Made by a program: the position numbers and the translations under genes | In this document: in pieces, positions 15,945-19,589 of the stretch | Layout of the letters: each line of letters starts with the position of its first letter | Position numbering within the stretch: the stretch's first letter is position 1 | Assembly (NCBI GenBank): GCA_039819115.1 | Contig: JBCBST010000051.1 | Span: 1 to 19,589 of the forward strand | Direction of reading: 5' to 3' | Source: JBCBST01 sp039819115 | GTDB lineage: Bacteria; Bacteroidota; Rhodothermia; Balneolales; Balneolaceae | DNA: 19,589 nucleotides | The notes under the pieces: model-generated | The model's database searches: none | The model's input: only the letters and a program-made list of their open reading frames with translations | What the model was told of the DNA's origin: nothing

Positions 15945-16404
15945 TGGTTCAAGCGTCCGCTTGGACCATTCAAGTCTCGATCTGTACTTCGGTAATTGGA
16001 GTGTGGCACTTTTGTGCGGACAAAAGTACCCAAAAACCGCCGAAAGAAATGAAAATCACCACCACCGATCCTCTGATCAGATTCGCAATGAACGTACATT
16101 TCTACCCCTCACAAGCCAGTTCCGCATTTCTTCCGGTTGTGTTTGAAGCCCTTTTATGCTTTCATCTTGTTTCTAACGGCGACCTCAGAATATGAACGGG
16201 GTATCGTGCAGCTGGAGAGAGCGGGTTTTTATCAAATGAAAACAACTAAATCCGCACCAGACCTGAACCCATCAGTTGTATGTGTAGAACAAGCACCTTC
16301 GGATTTAGTCAGCGAAAGACTGCCAAACGCCCGTTCATATTCTCAGTCGAAGGGTTTTGGATACTTTTGCCCTTCAAAAGTATCATCAACAAATCAGATT
16401 CCTG
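15945..16404 (+). repeat. Repeat element copy C (noncoding, hairpin-ended)
   Basis: Direct repeat of copy A. Core 16003-16387 is also 385 bp. The left hairpin is 16008-16027 (ACTTTTG, loop TGCGGA, CAAAAGT). The right hairpin is 16360-16384 (GATACTTTTG, loop CCCTT, CAAAAGTATC). It shares the 60 bases before the core with copy A (TTCAAGC.TCCGCTTGGACC...). In the variable stretch it resembles copy B more than A. No convincing gene is present. Confidence 0.8.
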
Positions 16405-16427
16405 TCCGTCAGCTGACGGACAGGAAT
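16398..16427. repeat. Perfect 30-bp palindrome
   Basis: A gap-free palindrome, left half ATTCCTGTCCGTCAG, sits at the place where copy A and remnant D carry the shorter ATTCCTGC/GCAGGAAT hairpin. It is a longer variant of the same REP-like module. Confidence 0.85.
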
Positions 16428-16510
16428 GACAGCCCCACTAGAGTGGTCATTAACTTCAAGTAAAGCTCATGAGATTCCGGTTGTTTTGAAGCCCTTCAGA
16501 TAAAACAACC

Positions 16511-16541
16511 TTTAGGTTTATGGATGCAGAACCTACCTTTG
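16511..16541 (+). promoter_or_regulatory. Candidate Bacteroidota-type promoter of the DUF3127 gene
   Basis: TACCTTTG at 16534-16541 fits the TAnnTTTG -7 consensus exactly. TTTAGG at 16511 lies 19 bases before it as an imperfect -33 element. Transcription would start near 16548, so the ATG at 16572, not the one at 16524, would be the start. Confidence 0.45.
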
Positions 16542-16571
16542 TACCGAAACCTATCAAAACCAATCATACAT

Positions 16572-16931
16572 ATGGATTTAAAGCTGCAGGGTAATGTAAC
16601 TCAGGTATTAGAAGAACAAGGTGGACAAGGTAAGAACGGCCCCTGGCGAAAGCGGGAATTCATTCTTGAGATACCCGGCAACTATCCAAAAAGTGTATGT
16701 ATTACCCAGTGGGGAGACAATATTGATAAACATCCGGTAGCAGTGGGTACACAGATTACCGCATCCACCGACATCCAAAGCCGGGAGTATAACGGCCGGT
16801 GGTACACCGAAGTAAAAGCCTGGCGTATTGAACAAGCCGAGGACTCTGCGTCTCACTCCGCCCCTCCCGCCGAGGGATTTGAGATTCAGTCTCCGTCTTT
16901 CGACAACATGGACGATGATTTGCCTTTTTAA
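16572..16931 (+). CDS. DUF3127 OB-fold-like protein with SSB-type acidic tip
   Basis: Small cytoplasmic protein (119 aa) of the DUF3127 family found in Bacteroidota and relatives. Residues 3-86 carry the family text: GNVTQVLEEQGGQGKNG, WRKREFILE, VCITQWGD, and SREYNGRWYTEVKAW. The compact beta pattern suggests an OB-like fold. A low-complexity linker follows, and the last residues are DDDLPF, almost the DDDIPF tip by which single-strand-binding proteins recruit repair and replication partners. A role at single-stranded DNA is therefore an attractive inference, not established. The open frame begins at 16524, but the first 16 residues are not family-like and a promoter lies across them. The gene lies directly after the repeat array. 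Confidence 0.85.
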   Translation: MDLKLQGNVTQVLEEQGGQGKNGPWRKREFILEIPGNYPKSVCITQWGDNIDKHPVAVGTQITASTDIQSREYNGRWYTEVKAWRIEQAEDSASHSAPPAEGFEIQSPSFDNMDDDLPF

Positions 16932-16964
16932 AGACAATAACGAACGTGTACGTTTTCAACATCG

Positions 16965-17011
16965 TGCAACAATAGCCTTTCCATTCGTATTCGTTCCGTT
17001 ATATTGTTGCA
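16965..17011. repeat. Inverted repeat in the gap before the outer-membrane protein gene
   Basis: TGCAACAATA (16965-16974) and TATTGTTGCA (17002-17011) form a perfect 10-bp inverted repeat around a 27-base loop, 34 bases after the DUF3127 stop. No T-run follows, so it is not a standard terminator. It could be a regulator site or an mRNA hairpin. Confidence 0.6.
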
Positions 17012-17135
17012 TGTTCCGCGTTTAACCTGCGTACGCCAGCACCACTATAAGTACCGTTAGGGCACCGCTATGTTGTTTTCCGAATGTATTTCTTTCTTCA
17101 TATAACTAACTATACCACTAACCAGCGTCATACCC

Positions 17136-17741
17136 ATGAAACATGTCATCTTAACCGCTTTCCTGATCTCTCTGACCACCTCCGTATTCGCTCAGGAAGC
17201 GCCTGAAAAAAAAGGATTCATCACCATCTCAATAGGTCCTGCTTTTCCAATTGGTGACTTTGCCAGTACCTCTACAGCCGATCCAACCTCGGGGTTTGCG
17301 GACACTGGTGTCCATATCAACCTGATTAATTTCGGCTACCTGTTTTCGGAAAATGTGGGTATTACGGCACTTTTATCCGGTTCCGCACACCCTTTTGCTG
17401 TTCAGACCGTGAATGACCCGCTCTGGTCGTATGGCAACTTAATGGTAGGCCCACTGTTATCCTTTCCATCCAAAAAGAGGGATATGAACTTCGATTTACG
17501 AGTCATGTTTGGAACCATGAGCGCTACCTTAGATCCCGATGATGGCACTTCTGATATTGATGGTGATGGCTTTGCGTTCAGCTTAGGCGGCGGAGTACGA
17601 TACCATCTAAGCCGTACCCTTTCCTTATCCGGAAACCTGGACCTGATAAGCTCCGAACCGGAATTTGATGTGAACGGAACAGAGCAGACGCAACAGATTG
17701 GAGCCTTGAGCCTATCGGTTGGGATTTCCTTCCGGTTGTAA
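17136..17741 (+). CDS. Outer-membrane beta-barrel protein
   Basis: Small porin-like barrel (201 aa) with a signal peptide of about 20 residues ending SVFAQ. The mature part is a series of alternating amphipathic strands, beginning GFITISIGPAFPIGDF, continuing VHINLINFGYLFSENVGITALL and FSLGGGVRYHLSRTLSLSGNL, and ending in LSVGISFRL, consistent with the terminal strand used for outer-membrane insertion. The pattern fits the general outer-membrane beta-barrel (OmpW/OprF-like) class; cargo or role is unknown. An Asp-rich loop DPDDGTSDIDGDG could bind calcium. The gene ends inside the convergent LacI-type gene, overlapping its last 30 bases. About 200 bases lie upstream, with an inverted repeat but no clear promoter. 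Confidence 0.82.
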   Translation: MKHVILTAFLISLTTSVFAQEAPEKKGFITISIGPAFPIGDFASTSTADPTSGFADTGVHINLINFGYLFSENVGITALLSGSAHPFAVQTVNDPLWSYGNLMVGPLLSFPSKKRDMNFDLRVMFGTMSATLDPDDGTSDIDGDGFAFSLGGGVRYHLSRTLSLSGNLDLISSEPEFDVNGTEQTQQIGALSLSVGISFRL

Positions 17742-18791
17742 ATCCGAACGCTTATCTCTTTCCAGGTCTTCGCCTTTTCTCGTAGCTTGAGGAACAGGTG
17801 GTTTCCTGGTAGATGATCGTACCACTAATTCGGGGGTGTAGATCACTTTCGATACGGCTCTTCCCGGGTCTGCCATTCGATCAATCAGGGTTTGAGTGGC
17901 ATAAAAGCCCATATCCCTCATGGGTTGACGAACCGTAGACAGCCCTATATACTCAGCCAGTTCTATATCGTCATAGCCTATTAACGGCATCCACTGATTC
18001 AAATCCCGCATGGCTTTCTGAGCCCCTACCGCCTGTATATCAGAAATACAGAAACAGGCATCTGGTTTTGCCTCAGAACTCAGAAGGATTACCATTGCTT
18101 CGTAACCCGCTTTTTCGGTAAACCCATCCCGATAGGTGGTATTACCGGTCGAAACCAGGCTTTTGTCATATCGGATACCATGTTCTTTGAGGGCTTTTTT
18201 GTACCCCTCAAGTCGGTCTCTGGCTGGTAATGACGATTGCCGTGCCGATAGAAGGGCCACCCGTTCAAATCCCTGTTCAATCAAATAAGAGACGGCCTTA
18301 TATGCGCCTTCGATATTGTCTACGCTGATGGAATCAAAGCTGGCATAGCATTCGTCGATGAGTGCGACAGGCACCGCATACGTATGAAGTTTCTGCCAAT
18401 CGGATTTAGTGAAGTGAAGGGAAATAAATACGTATCCAGCGGCACCTCGTTTTTTTAGCACCCGTTCTACCTGTTCGAATGCATCCTTACCGGGAGTCAC
18501 ATTAAAAATATTCAGCTCATAGTCGCTGTCTAGTAGTTTATCCTGGATACCACCCAGCACCTCCATGAAAAAGTAGTTCGACATTACCGGGACCAGAGCC
18601 ATGATCACATTACTTTTTTTACCCGCCAGACCCTGGGCATGTATCTGCGGATGATACCCCAGTTCGTTTGCAATGTGCATAACCCGATCACAGGTAGCCT
18701 TGGAAACGGTACCGTTCCTGTTAAATACCCGGGAAACCGTTGCAATGCTTACCCCGGCTTGTTCAGCCACATCGTAAATCGTTATAGCCAT
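17712..18791 (-). CDS. LacI-family transcriptional regulator
   Basis: DNA-binding regulator (359 aa from the ATG at 18791). The helix-turn-helix ITIYDVAEQAGVSIATVSRV (3-22) and hinge region (47-58) are typical. The periplasmic-binding-protein-like effector domain runs from about 60 to 335, with LIGYDDIELAEY and STVRQPMRDMG as hallmark strands. It would bind an operator and be released or recruited by a small molecule, usually a sugar; none can be named. The last 27 residues beyond the family's usual ELVVRSST end are hydrophilic and overlap the convergent barrel gene by 30 bp. A reading from 18920 would add 43 atypical residues. Repeated ACCGAYA motifs upstream may be its own operators. Target genes are unknown; in Bacteroidota such regulators often control glycan uptake. 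Confidence 0.92.
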   Translation of the reverse strand: MAITIYDVAEQAGVSIATVSRVFNRNGTVSKATCDRVMHIANELGYHPQIHAQGLAGKKSNVIMALVPVMSNYFFMEVLGGIQDKLLDSDYELNIFNVTPGKDAFEQVERVLKKRGAAGYVFISLHFTKSDWQKLHTYAVPVALIDECYASFDSISVDNIEGAYKAVSYLIEQGFERVALLSARQSSLPARDRLEGYKKALKEHGIRYDKSLVSTGNTTYRDGFTEKAGYEAMVILLSSEAKPDACFCISDIQAVGAQKAMRDLNQWMPLIGYDDIELAEYIGLSTVRQPMRDMGFYATQTLIDRMADPGRAVSKVIYTPELVVRSSTRKPPVPQATRKGEDLERDKRSDLQPEGNPNR

Positions 18792-19311
18792 ACGAAATTT
18801 AGTTTTTGCTGCGGTTTTTTGGTCTGAACGATCAGAAACCAAAAACAGGCAGCAGGTATGGAAGAAAATGAATTCTCCGCTCAGCTTAAAACCGATAACT
18901 ATAATCAACAAAAATTTCACAACAAGTGGTTATAACAAAACCGACAAACTTACGGCGAACACTAGTACAATTCCGCCATAGCTCTATAACAGAACCGACA
19001 TGCTTTCAATGTTTTATATTGTATAGATTTAAACTCAATATTATCAATAAAACTACAAGATACTCTGATAGATATCCACCAGATGATCTTTAGAAGATTC
19101 CTATCTTTTTTAAGGCCTCCCATCCGTGATTTTTCCTCTCTCATACGAGAATAGCCCGGACAATAAAATTTTGGAATGCCTCTTTCAGTTTGTAGTTCAT
19201 TCCCGTACAGATTCCAGTGTGTTATCGTACCGATAACATCGGTTATAGCTGGTAGCGTTACCCCATAACTCCAGATATCAACTACTTTAGTGCAGAGTCA
19301 GATATTTGTTT
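18792..19311. promoter_or_regulatory. Regulatory gap before the LacI-type gene, with repeated ACCGAYA sites
   Basis: About 520 bases without a convincing gene, more AT-rich than its surroundings. It holds AAAACCGATA at 18888, GGTTATAACAAAACCGACA at 18929 and CTCTATAACAGAACCGACA at 18982 (core TATAACA.AACCGACA). It also holds the 17-bp inverted repeat GTTATCGTACCGATAAC at 19221-19237, followed at 19238 by ATCGGTTATA, the same motif reversed. A 60-aa frame at 18962-19144 has no gene-like features. The copies are candidate operators for the adjacent LacI-type regulator. Confidence 0.4.
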
Positions 19312-19589
19312 TTATTTTGGATACATCTGCACTCCTTTCATACTCTTGTCAGGTGGATAGGTAACAGTAAAGTCAAGCCGTTCTAAATCTTCAAGGCTCA
19401 AGTCATAGCGCATTAAGATGTTATATTGTTTAAGAATACCCTCCCAATCATACTTAGCAAGCGTATCAACATGAAACACAAACAATGACAAAGTATCCGA
19501 AGGAGCGCTGACTTCAAAATAATCCCTCCAAGTCCCACTTCCGCCAGCAATAGCTCCTTTTGTATAGCGAGGAACTTCTACTCTTCCAC
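19312..19589 (-). CDS. 3' end of a gene of unknown function, cut by the window edge
   Basis: An open frame enters from the right edge on the minus strand and ends with TAA at 19312-19314, giving the last 91 residues of a protein. The text is protein-like: RYTKGAIAGGSGTWRDYFEV, then APSDTLSLFVFHVDTLAKYDW, DLSLEDLERLDFTVTYPPD and a closing KGVQMYPK. This resembles the C-terminal strand-helix pattern of a group of small hypothetical proteins common in Bacteroidota (LFVF...DTL..Y.W...L..DLE.L...V.YPP). The start and the N-terminal part lie beyond the window, so localisation is unknown. Function unknown. Confidence 0.75.
   Translation of the reverse strand, partial: GRVEVPRYTKGAIAGGSGTWRDYFEVSAPSDTLSLFVFHVDTLAKYDWEGILKQYNILMRYDLSLEDLERLDFTVTYPPDKSMKGVQMYPK

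Noticed and set aside
18962..19144. A 60-aa minus-strand frame before the LacI-type gene
   Set aside because: No ribosome binding site, no recognisable domain, and it spans repeated regulatory motifs; best seen as chance.

Overview
The window looks like chromosomal DNA from a member of the Bacteroidota/Balneolota/Rhodothermota group. This is inferred from family content, not from a search. The signs are a DNA topoisomerase I without cysteines but with C-terminal GxF/YGPY repeats, a DUF3127 protein ending in an SSB-like acidic tip, a TAnnTTTG-type promoter, few Shine-Dalgarno sequences, and secreted proteins with short Sec signals. GC content looks moderate, and the last ~700 bases look more AT-rich. 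No tRNA, rRNA, CRISPR array, transposase or phage gene was seen.

Layout. Positions 87-7420 hold a minus-strand block, in transcription order: PrxQ-type peroxiredoxin, topA, a small NTF2-like (SgcJ/EcaC) gene coupled to topA, an exported amidohydrolase carrying a 2-bp frameshift and an expanded 9-bp tandem repeat, and a NIT-domain chemoreceptor with a good terminator. Positions 7544-8756 hold a plus-strand pair, an alpha/beta hydrolase and a GNAT acetyltransferase. The hydrolase seems to start at an AUU codon behind a strong Shine-Dalgarno. Glutamate dehydrogenase (minus strand) converges on this pair with overlapping stop codons. Positions 10236-13609 hold an envelope-signalling cluster: a three-TM protein with a periplasmic M15-peptidase-like domain, divergent from an ECF sigma factor, a membrane anti-sigma-like protein and a secreted protein of unknown function, closed by a clean terminator.

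Positions 13669-16571 are the accessory part. Two noncoding stretches of about 850 bases, built from the same repeat modules, flank one lipoprotein gene. The main module is about 385 bp with imperfect inverted ends, and each end is itself a hairpin. It occurs twice nearly intact and at least twice as truncated derivatives. REP-like palindromes lie beside it. The lipoprotein is a sialidase-like beta-propeller with CDCC and CPVNGP cysteine motifs.

Positions 16572-19589 carry the DUF3127 gene, an outer-membrane beta-barrel gene, a convergent LacI-family regulator overlapping it by 30 bp, a regulatory stretch with several copies of an ACCGAYA motif, and the 3' end of a further gene cut by the window edge.

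The features most worth a second look are the repeat family around the lipoprotein, the AUU start, the doubly altered amidohydrolase, and the sigma/anti-sigma cluster with its unrecognised secreted partner. I found no clear new defence or mobile system, and the mechanism behind the repeat family is inferred.
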